Assembly (NCBI GenBank): GCA_964630775.1
Contig: CAZVYY010000004.1
Coordinates: 121,693-185,692 of the forward strand
Reading direction: 5' to 3'
DNA length: 64,000 nucleotides
Source: Anaeroglomus sp964630775
Lineage (GTDB): Bacteria; Planctomycetota; Phycisphaerae; Sedimentisphaerales; Anaerohalosphaeraceae
The notes beneath the pieces were generated by a model. It searched no databases and was not told the origin of the DNA. It saw only the letters and a list, made by a program, of their open reading frames with translations. This document shows positions 47,545 to 55,318 of this stretch, piece by piece. Made by a program: the position numbers and the translations under genes. How positions within the stretch are numbered: position 1 is the first letter of the stretch; the number at the start of each line of letters is the position of its first letter.

Positions 47545-47593
47545 GTAACATAAAGACAGGAATAGATTGATACCCCATAGGAAGGGATTGAAT

Positions 47594-48568
47594 ATGATTA
47601 TTGTGACAGGCGGGGCGGGTTTTATTGGCTCGGCACTCGTGGCGGAACTCAACGCTCGCGGACTGGAAGATATCCTCATCGTGGACCTGCTGGGCACCTC
47701 GGATAAGTGGAAAAATCTCCGAAAACTCCGGTTTTTGGACTATATGGAGGCCGACGATTTCGCTCAGTCCCTCGATTCCGACCAGATCGAATGGGATGTC
47801 GAAGCCATCCTGCATCTGGGTGCCTGCTCCGACACGACCGAAACCGACGCTGCCTATCTGATTCGCAATAATTACGAATACAGCAAGATGCTTGCTCAGT
47901 GGGCCTCCCAGAAAGAGATTCGCTTCGTATATGCCTCCAGTGCCGCCACTTACGGCGACGGCTCGATGGGCTTTTCGGACTCCGAACCGATTGACCGGCT
48001 GGTTCCCCTGAACATGTACGGCTACAGCAAGCAGCTTTTTGACCTCTGGGCCCAGAAGACCGGCCTGACCGACCAGATCGCAGGCCTGAAATACTTCAAC
48101 GTCTTCGGCCCCAACGAGTACCACAAAGGCCAGATGCGCAGCTTCGTCGTCAAGGCCTTCGAACAGATCAACGCCGAGGGCAAGGTCCGCCTGTTCAAGT
48201 CGCATCGTCCCGACTATGCCGACGGCATGCAGCTCCGGGACTTCATCTATATCAAAGATGCCGTCGAGATGACCCTGTTTTTCCTCGAAAACCCGGAAAT
48301 CAACGGCCTGTTCAATATCGGCACCGGCAAGGCACGCTCCTGGCTGGACCTGGCCAATGCCGTCTTTGCCGCCATGGACAAAAAGCCCAGCATTGAATTC
48401 ATCCCGATGCCCGACACACTCCGTGACAAATACCAGTATTTCACCCAGGCCGACGTCACCAAAATCCGCTCGGCCGGCTACCATACCAACACCATCGAAC
48501 TGGAAGACGCCGTCGCCGACTTTGTCCGCAATTACCTGATGAAGAACGAATATCTGGGCGGAGAATAA
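47594..48568 (+). CDS. hldD: ADP-L-glycero-D-manno-heptose 6-epimerase
   Basis: HldD converts ADP-D-glycero- to ADP-L-glycero-D-manno-heptose for the core of lipopolysaccharide or other heptose glycans. The 324 residues contain the NADP-binding TGGAGFIGSALV, the LGACSDTTETDA block, the catalytic serine region VYASSAATYGDGSMGF and the YGYSKQLFD Tyr-Lys pair, as well as LKYFNVFGPNEYHKG. ATG 47594 is preceded by GGAAGGGA at 6 nt, better than the in-frame ATG of the longer ORF. Other heptose genes are not in the window. Confidence 0.92.
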   Translation: MIIVTGGAGFIGSALVAELNARGLEDILIVDLLGTSDKWKNLRKLRFLDYMEADDFAQSLDSDQIEWDVEAILHLGACSDTTETDAAYLIRNNYEYSKMLAQWASQKEIRFVYASSAATYGDGSMGFSDSEPIDRLVPLNMYGYSKQLFDLWAQKTGLTDQIAGLKYFNVFGPNEYHKGQMRSFVVKAFEQINAEGKVRLFKSHRPDYADGMQLRDFIYIKDAVEMTLFFLENPEINGLFNIGTGKARSWLDLANAVFAAMDKKPSIEFIPMPDTLRDKYQYFTQADVTKIRSAGYHTNTIELEDAVADFVRNYLMKNEYLGGE

Positions 48569-48601
48569 ACGCAGAATCGCTCTATTCGAAGGAGTGTCTG
48601 A

Positions 48602-49312
48602 ATGCTGAATTCAAACGTCGATATACAGCTTGGAATCATCTGGTATCTGATGTTTATTCTCTCGACGGCGGCACACGAGGCGGCCCATGCCTTTACCGCC
48701 TTCAAATTCGGGGACCGGACCGCATGGCTGGGCGGGCAGGTCACGCTCAATCCCGTCCCGCACATGAAGCGTGAGCCGTTCGGCATGGTCGTTGTTCCGC
48801 TGTTGTCGTATGCCATGGGCGGCTGGATGATCGGCTGGGCCAGCGCCCCCTACGACCCCTACTGGGCACAGCGGTACCCCAAACAGGCCGCCATCATGGG
48901 ACTGGCCGGACCTGCAGCCGATTTATTTTTGGTTATTCTGGCCGGAGTGCTGATTCGCATCGGTCTGGCCACAGGCTTTTTTCAGATACCCGAAACCCTT
49001 AGCTTCACACAAATGGTTATGGGGGGCAGTGATGGGATTTCGCATGGCCTTGCCGTTGGTGTCAGCATTTTGTTTACGCTGAATCTGCTGCTGATGGTGT
49101 TCAATCTCATCCCTCTGCCGCCATTGGACGGCACTTCGGCGATGGAGTTCATTCTCTCCGGCGAGTCTCTCTACAAATACCGCAGCCTGGTCCATGAATC
49201 GGGCCTGCGTACCTTCGGCATTCTGATTGCCTGGTATATTATGAAAATCATCTTCCCGCCCATCCACCTTGCCGCGGTCAACCTGCTGTATCTGGGTACC
49301 GGAGTCTCCTAG
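48602..49312 (+). CDS. site-2 protease-type membrane metallopeptidase (M50)
   Basis: The 236-residue protein has several membrane helices and the zinc motif HEAAH (residues 25-29, STAAHEAAHAF), with the third ligand in NLIPLPPLDGTSAME. This is the compact M50 form without PDZ or CBS domains. Such proteases cut membrane-embedded substrates, often in signalling. It starts 33 bp after hldD on the same strand with GGAG upstream. Substrate unknown. Confidence 0.88.
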   Translation: MLNSNVDIQLGIIWYLMFILSTAAHEAAHAFTAFKFGDRTAWLGGQVTLNPVPHMKREPFGMVVVPLLSYAMGGWMIGWASAPYDPYWAQRYPKQAAIMGLAGPAADLFLVILAGVLIRIGLATGFFQIPETLSFTQMVMGGSDGISHGLAVGVSILFTLNLLLMVFNLIPLPPLDGTSAMEFILSGESLYKYRSLVHESGLRTFGILIAWYIMKIIFPPIHLAAVNLLYLGTGVS

Positions 49313-49435
49313 GGCTGATGCAAATGAATCCAGCCGGAAACGCGGTCGCTCACTATAACTCCTGTTCTGTCAGGTTCTTGCGCCAGTATTCATAGGCCGC
49401 ACACCGCTGCCTGTCTAAGTAAATCAAGCGGCCTC

Positions 49436-49464
49436 TTGACTTTTCGGGCCGTTTATGCGATACT
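49436..49464 (+). promoter_or_regulatory. efp promoter
   Basis: TTGACT and GATACT with a 17-bp spacer, about 80 bp before the efp start. Confidence 0.6.
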
Positions 49465-49544
49465 CTGGCCCACAAATTTTCCCCAAATTCAGGCCGGGAG
49501 CGTGTCCCGTTGGCTGATTTGGGTATCTTATGACAAGGTGTTCG

Positions 49545-50105
49545 ATGAAGGCATCGGAAATGAAAAAGGGACAGACCATCAAGGTCGATAATACCCTTTA
49601 TTCGATTGTAGATTATCAGCATGTTAAACTCGGCAAGGGCGGCGCGGTCTATCAGACCAAGCTCAAAAGCCTGACCGACGGCTCCATCCGCGATATCCGC
49701 ATCCGCGCTGAAGAAGTGCTCGAAGATGCATATCTGGACAAACGCAACTATGAATATCTGTATTCGACCGGCTCGGAACACATCCTGATGGATCTGGAGA
49801 CCTACGACCAGATTTCTCTGGATGACGATGCCTTTGGTGAAGGTCCCAAGTACCTCAAGCCCAACACCCAGCTTCAGGTCAGCATGTATCAGAACAAGCC
49901 CGTCCAGATTTCTCTGCCGACTACGGTGGACCTGAAAGTGGTCGATACCGCCCCGGAAATCAAAGGTGCTACTGCCACCAATCAGTACAAACCCGCCACC
50001 CTCGAAACCGGCCTGGAAGTCTCCGTCCCGCCGTTTATTAAACAGGGCGAGATGATCCGCGTCGATACCCGTACCGGCGAATACGTTACCCGCGTCAAGG
50101 AATAA
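49545..50105 (+). CDS. efp: translation elongation factor P
   Basis: EF-P helps ribosomes that stall at proline runs. The product (186 residues from the ATG at 49545) has the three beta-barrel domains of the family: MKASEMKKGQTIKVDNTLYSIVDYQHV, the loop LGKGGAVYQTKLKSL, and the C-terminal GLEVSVPPFIKQGEMIRVDTRTGEYVTRV. The loop lysine that is modified in many bacteria is present, but the residue before GKG is Leu rather than the usual Pro. No EpmA/EpmB or EarP-type modification gene is nearby. A terminator follows. Confidence 0.94.
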   Translation: MKASEMKKGQTIKVDNTLYSIVDYQHVKLGKGGAVYQTKLKSLTDGSIRDIRIRAEEVLEDAYLDKRNYEYLYSTGSEHILMDLETYDQISLDDDAFGEGPKYLKPNTQLQVSMYQNKPVQISLPTTVDLKVVDTAPEIKGATATNQYKPATLETGLEVSVPPFIKQGEMIRVDTRTGEYVTRVKE

Positions 50106-50157
50106 TCGACTGTCGCATAACACCTGGCCGCAGTGCCAGCCAATGATGACATATTAT

Positions 50158-50182
50158 GGGGCGCATGGATGCGCCCCTTTTT
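50158..50182 (+). terminator. terminator after efp
   Basis: GGGGCGCAT / ATGCGCCCC hairpin followed by five T, 52 bp after the efp stop. Confidence 0.85.
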
Positions 50183-50200
50183 CCTGCGCCCAACAGCCCC

Positions 50201-50285
50201 TTTACCCTGTGCGGTCCTGTCCCGAACCCGTCAGACTCCCCCACCAATACTGTCTATTCTGTATTCCTGTATACTTGTATACCTG
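50201..50285. repeat. 85-bp inverted repeat, left copy
   Basis: Pairs in inverted orientation with 51077-51161 at about 72 of 85 positions by hand alignment without gaps. Starts TTTACCCTGTGCGGTCCTG and ends in the 8-bp-periodic segment GTATACTTGTATACCTG. The two copies enclose the SGNH gene exactly. Confidence 0.8.
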
Positions 50286-50291
50286 TCTTCT

Positions 50292-51005
50292 TTATTTTTT
50301 AGTTGCTGTTTCATAGACCTTCTTCAGTGTCGGCCGCAGCAAATCCGCCCACTTGGCATTGCCCTCGCTGGTCAGATGAATCTTATCGTCCAGAAACAGA
50401 CTTGGCTCCGGCGTCCCATCGGCGCCCATCATCCCCGTCGTCACATCCGCATAATGCAGATAATCCAGCTTATCGGCCAATTCCCTGACGCCGGCATTGA
50501 CGCGGTCGGTCTTGGGATGATGCGGCCACCAGGCCGGCCCCAGCCGAATCGACAAAAAGATAACCGGCGTCTCGGGCAGGGCGGCATGAACCGTCGCAAG
50601 GAACTGCTTGAAATCGGCCACCACCTGCTCCGGCGTCTTCCCCCCACCGACGATATCATTCACCCCGCAGTAAAACACAATCACCTTCGGCTTGTACGGC
50701 AGCACAATCCGCTCGATGTACAGGTTCACATCCGAAATCTGCGACCCGCCGAAGCCCCGATTAATCACCGGATATTCCGCAAACAGTTTGGCTGTATCCC
50801 ACATCCGGATGCTCGAACTGCCCGCAAACAGCACCGCATCCTTCGGGAACGAATTCTTCGCATCCCAGGCTTCGAAGGTCTTGATGTCGTTTTCCCATTT
50901 GTTAACCTCGGTCTTACCCGCCTCCTGCCCTATCATGCACGAAGCCAAAAGACCAACCAGTACGATGCCGAGTGCACAAATCCTGCGTCCATATCCATGT
51001 GTCAT
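50292..51005 (-). CDS. SGNH/GDSL-family lipoprotein hydrolase
   Basis: The product (about 231-237 residues) has a lipobox LLASC (C23) and the SGNH blocks: LFAGSSSIRMW (nucleophile serine), INRGFGGSQISDV (Gly), VIVFYCGVNDI (Asn) and FLDDKIHLTSEG (Asp-His). This family includes esterases and acetyl-xylan-type deacetylases; a role on acylated polysaccharide fits the other secreted glycosidases but is inferred. AGGAGA precedes ATG 51005; the upstream open frame runs into the repeat. The gene lies between 85-bp inverted repeats. Confidence 0.86.
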   Translation of the reverse strand: MTHGYGRRICALGIVLVGLLASCMIGQEAGKTEVNKWENDIKTFEAWDAKNSFPKDAVLFAGSSSIRMWDTAKLFAEYPVINRGFGGSQISDVNLYIERIVLPYKPKVIVFYCGVNDIVGGGKTPEQVVADFKQFLATVHAALPETPVIFLSIRLGPAWWPHHPKTDRVNAGVRELADKLDYLHYADVTTGMMGADGTPEPSLFLDDKIHLTSEGNAKWADLLRPTLKKVYETATKK

Positions 51006-51076
51006 CTGTCTCTCCTGAAATAATGTTAGTGACCCGCCGATTTTACCCCCCGCGTCCCCATCTGGCAATCTTAAAT

Positions 51077-51161
51077 CAGGTATACAGGAATACAAGAATA
51101 CAGAATAGGCGGCATTAGTGGGCGATTCCGACGGGTTCGGCATAGGACCGCACCGGGTAAA
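51077..51161. repeat. 85-bp inverted repeat, right copy
   Basis: Inverted partner of 50201-50285. Starts CAGGTATACAGGAATACAAG and ends GGACCGCACCGGGTAAA. Its first part belongs to the 8-bp-periodic ATACAGG/ATACAAG family seen again at 53885. Confidence 0.8.
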
Positions 51162-51177
51162 TTCGTTTAAAAATACA

Positions 51178-51475
51178 GGCATTCCCATGAAGAGCACAAG
51201 GGCATGAAGACAATGAAGACAAAACAAGTATATTATTCTTCCTGTCCTTCAAGGGCTTCATGGTGAGACAGATTGAAGATTGCCGATTGCCGAGGGTCGA
51301 TTTGAATCCCGAAGGGATGAAAGTGTCATAGCCGGGGTGCGTAAGCCCCCGGAAGAAAGGATTTTCTTTGTTAAGCCCCATCGGGGCGAAAGTTCACGGC
51401 TTTCACGCGGCATAAAAGCGGCCCGTGCCTGCCCTTTTATCTAACGTAGCCGGAGCTTCCAGCTTCGGACGATCG
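51178..51475. repeat. mosaic of short dispersed repeat modules
   Basis: This gene-free stretch holds several palindromic or periodic modules in a row. CATGAAGAGCACAAGGGCAT / CCTTCAAGGGCTTCATGG lie at 51186-51253. AATCCCGAAGGGATGAAAG follows near 51304, then GCCGGGGTGCGTAAGCCCCCGG (near 51330) and GCCCCATCGGGGCGAAAG (near 51375). GGCCCGTGCCTGCCC lies near 51420 and GTAGCCGGAGCTTCCAGCTTCGG near 51447. The last kinds recur in part near 53350 and 54025. They look like REP-type intergenic repeats. Confidence 0.6.
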
Positions 51476-51577
51476 ATATTTATCCCCCAGGCGATTGAAA
51501 ACACAGCCTTTTTCATCGAAACAAGCGGCCAGAAGTAGCCTATATGCAATCTTCATTGTTTTTGTTGGAAATCAATT

Positions 51578-51598
51578 GTTTTCCCGTCGTTTTCCCGT
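51578..51598 (+). promoter_or_regulatory. tandem 10-bp direct repeat upstream of the XRE gene
   Basis: GTTTTCCCGT occurs twice, 11 bp apart (51578 and 51589), about 100 bp before the regulator start. The one-helical-turn spacing suggests an operator or activator site. Confidence 0.4.
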
Positions 51599-51696
51599 AA
51601 AACATTCTGCACTTTTTTTAAGATGCTATTTATAGTCTGTCGATTTCTGGTCTTCATTTTCTATGATCCTACCTTATGAAATCAGGAGAACCTATT

Positions 51697-51900
51697 ATGG
51701 ATGATATCTGCGCTGTTGTGGGTATGAATATTCGCAAACAACGCGAAAAACGAAACCTCAGCCAGGAAGAACTGGCCGACCTTTCTGATTTGCACCGTAC
51801 CTACATCGGACAAGTCGAACGCGGGGAAAAGAATTTAACCCTGCGCAGTTTGGAACGCATAGCCAACGCACTCAAAGTTTCAATCAAAAATCTGTTATAA
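51697..51900 (+). CDS. XRE-family regulator, controller-protein-like
   Basis: A 67-residue single helix-turn-helix protein: MNIRKQREKRNLSQEELADLSDLHRTYIGQVERGEKNLTLRSLERIANAL is a complete XRE domain with nothing else. Its size and its place directly before a restriction nuclease gene match C (controller) proteins that time restriction gene expression. AGGAGA 8 nt before ATG 51697 sets the start over an ATG 21 nt upstream. The word TACCTTAT occurs before this gene (51670) and before the nuclease gene (51933), a possible operator half-site. Confidence 0.85.
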   Translation: MDDICAVVGMNIRKQREKRNLSQEELADLSDLHRTYIGQVERGEKNLTLRSLERIANALKVSIKNLL

Positions 51901-51937
51901 CACTCTTTCTAATTTTATTTGAGATTCAAGAGTACCT

Positions 51938-51952
51938 TATCTATAATAGATA
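51938..51952. promoter_or_regulatory. palindrome upstream of the DpnI-type gene
   Basis: TATCTAT-A-ATAGATA is a 15-bp inverted repeat overlapping the TACCTTAT word, 35 bp before the nuclease start. It is a candidate operator for the XRE regulator. Confidence 0.4.
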
Positions 51953-51986
51953 TGTTGGTAAGGACAATTAATCGCATAATAATAGA

Positions 51987-52778
51987 ATGGGCATCAACAT
52001 GAGAATGTGCTTAGAGCTTGACAGGCGGCTTGCAGATCAATATAGAAGTTCTTCACAAAAAGCAAGAGTCCTGACAGAAGGATGGGTTCAAAAACAAGCC
52101 TACTGCCCAAACTGCGGTAATCGAAGTCTCGAAAAATATCCCGCTAATATGCCTGTCGCAGATTTTTTTTGTGATAATTGCCGCGAAGATTTCGAGTTGA
52201 AAAGCAAGAAGGATACATTTGGGCTGAAGATTGTGGATGGAGCATATCATACCATGCTTTCACGGCTGGCTAATACCAACAATCCCAATTTCTTTTTATT
52301 GAATTACGAACTGAAGACATATCAGGTGTCAAATTTTATTATCATCCCTAAACATTTTTTTGTCTCAGATATAATCGAGAAGAGAGCTCCCCTGTCAGAG
52401 AGTGCCAGAAGAGCCGGATGGATAGGATGTAATATCCTATTTAACAGGATTCCCGAAATCGGCAGGATTTATTTGGTTAGGAACAGACAGGTTGAACCAA
52501 AAGAAAAAATTCAAGCCGTTTGGCAAAAAGCTCTTTTTTTGCGTCGGGAAAAGTCTGTCGAAAGAGGATGGCTTTTAGATATCATGAATTGTGTTGATAA
52601 GTTCGGACAGAAAGAATTTACTCTTGAGCAAATTTATAGTTTTGAAGATAGTTTACGAATTAAGCATCCCAATAATAAACATATCAAAGAAAAGATACGC
52701 CAGCAATTGCAGCGCCTGCGAGACGAAGGTTATTTAGACTTTGTAGGCCGCGGGGTATATCGGCAGAGAAGTTTGTAA
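51987..52778 (+). CDS. DpnI-type methyl-directed restriction endonuclease
   Basis: DpnI cleaves GATC only when the adenine is methylated. The 263 residues match the DpnI architecture from end to end: zinc cysteines CPNCG and CDNC (C40, C43, C62, C65), the PD-(D/E)XK core VADFFCDNCREDFELKSKK (D59, E70, K72), ARRAGWIGCNI, and a C-terminal winged helix that in DpnI also reads the methylated site (NNKHIKEKIRQQLQRLRDEGYLDFVGRGVYR). A start at ATG 51999 is also possible. The XRE gene lies 86 bp upstream. The host must itself lack GATC adenine methylation. Confidence 0.93.
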   Translation: MGINMRMCLELDRRLADQYRSSSQKARVLTEGWVQKQAYCPNCGNRSLEKYPANMPVADFFCDNCREDFELKSKKDTFGLKIVDGAYHTMLSRLANTNNPNFFLLNYELKTYQVSNFIIIPKHFFVSDIIEKRAPLSESARRAGWIGCNILFNRIPEIGRIYLVRNRQVEPKEKIQAVWQKALFLRREKSVERGWLLDIMNCVDKFGQKEFTLEQIYSFEDSLRIKHPNNKHIKEKIRQQLQRLRDEGYLDFVGRGVYRQRSL

Positions 52779-52930
52779 TCGATTTACAAGTTGTTGTGTC
52801 ATAACAAGATATATCAATTTGATCATTTCTTGAAAATCTTTGTTGATCTTTAATTGGCGATCTGGTAGATCGTGTTTTTGGGCAGTCTGTTGAAGACTGC
52901 GCCGGAAACCCTTATTCAGGAAGGAATCGT

Positions 52931-53890
52931 ATGGAAAATCTATCAGAACAGCAGGCAGGGGCGGTATCGAAGGTGACGTTTCCTAATCCGGAGTTTACGA
53001 CGGTGTGGTCGTTTCCGGTGCGTGGGGCGTGGGCGACGCACAATAACAAGTACCGGGGGAATTTTGCGCCGCAGTTAGCGCGGAATATCATCGAGATGTA
53101 TTCGGAGCCGGGGGAGGTGGTGCTGGACCCGATGGCCGGCGGCGGCACGACGCTGATTGAGGCCAAGCTGCTGGGCCGGCGGTTTATCGGAGCCGATATC
53201 AATCCGGCCGCGGTGAAACTGTGTGAACAGGCGACGGCGTTCGAAAATGGAACCACAGATTTCACCGATTGCACAGAAAAGGGCGGGAAGATAAATTCGA
53301 AAGAAGAATATAAGGATGCACGGATACAGGGATACAAGGTGGGGAAAAAGGGCGGGCGGCCACGGGGGGCAGCCCCTGCACAGACAAAGGGCGACCAGCA
53401 GGTCGCCCCTGCGCAAAACAAAATTGTGTGTGCCGATGCGCGGGATTTGTCGTTTCTGGCCGATGGAAGCGTGGATTTGATCCTGACCCACCCGCCGTAT
53501 CTGAATATCATCCGCTACAGCGACGGCATCGCGGGTGATTTGTCGGCGATATCATCGGTGTCGAAATTCTGCGGCGAGATGGCCCGGGCGGCGGCCCAGT
53601 GGTACCGGACGCTGAAGGTCGGACGCTATTGTGCCGTGCTGATGGGCGATACCCGGCGGGGACGGCATTTTGTCCCGCTGGCCTACCGGGTGATGGAGGT
53701 GTTCCTCTCGGCGGGCTTTGTGCTTAAGGAAGATATTATCAAGGTCCAGCACAACTGCTCCGCGACCAGCCGCTGGGTAGGCAAGGCCAAAAAGGCCGGC
53801 TTCTACCTGATTATGCACGAACACCTGTTTGTCTTCCGCAAACCCGAACGTGGCGAGGACTTGAAGCGGGTCAAAGAATCATGCTATTGA
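52931..53890 (+). CDS. DNA methyltransferase (beta-class) with translated repeat insertion
   Basis: The 319 residues carry a SAM-dependent amino-methyltransferase fold with permuted order: an N-terminal YRGNFAPQLARNIIEMYSEPGEVVLDPMAGGGTTLIEAKLLGR (motif I and neighbours) and later VDLILTHPPYLNIIRYS, in which HPPY stands where TSPPY or DPPY is usual. Residues about 107-164 (nt 53249-53422) are a repeat-derived block absent from the family core. The target base and site are unknown. GATC adenine methylation would be lethal beside the DpnI-type gene, so another site or N4-cytosine is more likely. Confidence 0.78.
   Translation: MENLSEQQAGAVSKVTFPNPEFTTVWSFPVRGAWATHNNKYRGNFAPQLARNIIEMYSEPGEVVLDPMAGGGTTLIEAKLLGRRFIGADINPAAVKLCEQATAFENGTTDFTDCTEKGGKINSKEEYKDARIQGYKVGKKGGRPRGAAPAQTKGDQQVAPAQNKIVCADARDLSFLADGSVDLILTHPPYLNIIRYSDGIAGDLSAISSVSKFCGEMARAAAQWYRTLKVGRYCAVLMGDTRRGRHFVPLAYRVMEVFLSAGFVLKEDIIKVQHNCSATSRWVGKAKKAGFYLIMHEHLFVFRKPERGEDLKRVKESCY
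53249..53422. repeat. composite repeat inside the methyltransferase reading frame
   Basis: The block contains ACCACAGATTTCACCGATTG (inverse of the CTGTGCAATCTGTGGTTCC type at 54190), GATGCACGGATACAGGGATA (inverse of the 54060 segment), GGCCACGGGGGGCAGCCCCT (inverse of the 54025 segment) and the hairpin GGGCGACCAGCAGGTCGCCC. The order is the reverse of that in the downstream intergenic composite, so the same element occurs in opposite orientation. Confidence 0.75.
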
Positions 53891-54225
53891 ACAAGAATAC
53901 AAGAAGACAGGGATACAGGAATACAAGTAGATAGGTATGCAAGTATACAGGTACGCAGGTATCCAAAATAGATTATATTGTTGCGAAAGTCCGCCAGGTT
54001 CGGGACAGTAAGAACTGTAGGGGCTGGCCCCCGTGCCTGCCCGTCTCTTTTCCCCATTCTTGAATCCTTGTATCCGTGCATCCCTATATTCTTATTTCTC
54101 ACCAAACGAACCCAATTATCCTGTTCATCCAGTAAATCCTGTAAAAAAAAAGAAACAAACCCAATTTTAAAACTGCCTATCTGTGTAATCTGTGCAATCT
54201 GTGGTTCCACTTTTCCCAGACAGTT
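53885..54225. repeat. composite intergenic repeat
   Basis: Modules in order: 8-bp-periodic ATACAAG/ATACAGG (53885-53962); GGTTCGGGACAG (53998), shared with the 50217 repeat; GTAGGGGCTGGCCCCCGTGCC (54016); ATCCTTGTATCCGTGCATCC (54064); ATCCTGTTCATCCAGTAAATCCTG (54117); CTGTGTAATCTGTGCAATCTGTGG (54180). The block fills the gap after the methyltransferase gene. No ORF is supported here. Confidence 0.7.
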
Positions 54226-54379
54226 GAAAACCGCCGGAATTATGGTACGCTATCCGGTTTCAATATGAGGTATACCCAACGGGTATGATTATGCCGCGAG
54301 CAAAAGAAGCACCTGGTTGAGGCTGCTGTACTTAGCCGCGACGAACCGGAAAAATATCAAGTAGGATCAATATAAAAAA

Positions 54380-54841
54380 ATGCGAGTAAAACCCAGAACC
54401 GACGAAATACAGATGAAGCCAATGGACTTTCCGGATTGTACGAAGATTCCGTCACATACGATTGAGGTCGTGCCCCGCTATGCCGAGACGGACCAGTCCG
54501 GCGTGATTCACCACACCGTCTATCCGGTATGGTTTGAGATGGCCCGGACGGAGCTGCTGCGGGTCAACGGCCTGGCCTACAGCGATCTCGAAAAGGCGGG
54601 GGTGTATTTTGTCGTCGCTGAGCTGACCTGTAAATACAAGCGTCCGGCCTTTTATGATGAGGCCCTCGAGCTGACCGCCACCTGCACGAAAATCACAAGT
54701 GCCCGTGTGGAACATACTTACGTCCTGAAACGCAAATCCACCGGCGTCATTCTGGTCGAAGGCACCACCATCTTGGCCTGCGTTGATGCCGACGGCAAAG
54801 TCCGCCGGATGCCCGAATTCATGTACCCGGCCGAGCCATAA
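54380..54841 (+). CDS. acyl-CoA thioesterase of the 4HBT (YbgC-like) family
   Basis: The 153 residues hold a hot-dog fold with the 4HBT active site: RYAETDQSGVIHHTVYPVWFEMARTELLR, where the Asp of YAETD with HHTVY is characteristic, followed by VVAELTCKYKRPAFYDEALELTATCTKI. These enzymes hydrolyse acyl-CoA thioesters, and in some bacteria YbgC is linked to the Tol-Pal envelope system. Tol genes are not near. An internal ATG (54413) is an alternative start. Confidence 0.88.
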   Translation: MRVKPRTDEIQMKPMDFPDCTKIPSHTIEVVPRYAETDQSGVIHHTVYPVWFEMARTELLRVNGLAYSDLEKAGVYFVVAELTCKYKRPAFYDEALELTATCTKITSARVEHTYVLKRKSTGVILVEGTTILACVDADGKVRRMPEFMYPAEP

Positions 54842-54969
54842 ACCCGAATAAAAAACAAAAAATCTTTAAATACAAAGCCGTTCTGGTCTCATAAAATGCA
54901 TTATCAGTATTGAATAATGCGTATATTAAGTTGTATTTGTGTATATCTTAAAAAATTCTTTATATCTGC

Positions 54970-54998
54970 TTGAACTAAAACCCCCATTTTGATATACT
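54970..54998 (+). promoter_or_regulatory. strong promoter of an orphan small transcript
   Basis: TTGAAC and TATACT with a 17-bp spacer, followed about 300 bp later by a terminator. The same promoter style drives the small unit at 47229. Confidence 0.65.
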
Positions 54999-55004
54999 CA
55001 CCTT

Positions 55005-55318
55005 TGTTGAAACGATTAAGATTTCAGGTATAACCGTGGGGGTTAAAAATATGAAGCCAGCAAGTTCAAGATACTATCAGGCAGTGGAAGCGGGGCGGGG
55101 TCCACCGGATGACTAAAAAGACGATTTGCACCAGCGGCATTTGCATATAAATCACTAAAGCCATTATAAATAATAACTTACGCAATTATGGGGGAATTTA
55201 TGACAGTCAAAACCATCAGCTTCAATATACCCGTGAATCCACCGATGGCATTCAAAAGCGGCACTGATCCGCCGAAGACCCAAAAAAGACGATTTCTCGT
55301 TTTGACCGGGTCTTTTTT
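55005..55318 (+). ncRNA. candidate small RNA / tiny-ORF transcript
   Basis: Bounded by the promoter at 54970 and the terminator at 55275-55318. It contains a 21-codon ORF (55051-55116, ending AGRGPPDD) and an ORF starting at 55188 or 55200 after GGGGGA, with SGTDPPKTQKRRF. The end of each ORF is followed by or includes the words CC-CCG and AAAAAGACGATTT, so the unit looks like a degenerate internal duplication. The function and the coding status are unknown. Confidence 0.45.
55275..55318 (+). terminator. terminator of the small transcript
   Basis: Stem AAGACCC / GGGTCTT with an additional inner pairing and a T run of six. It overlaps the 3' part of the second tiny ORF. Confidence 0.65.

Noticed and set aside
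52931..53890. GATC-specific Dam-type methyltransferase
   Set aside because: It would make the host's own DNA a target of the adjacent DpnI-type enzyme, and Dam-family motif order is not seen.
53885..53965. CRISPR-like array
   Set aside because: The units are only about 8 bp, imperfect and without spacers; this is a low-complexity periodic repeat.
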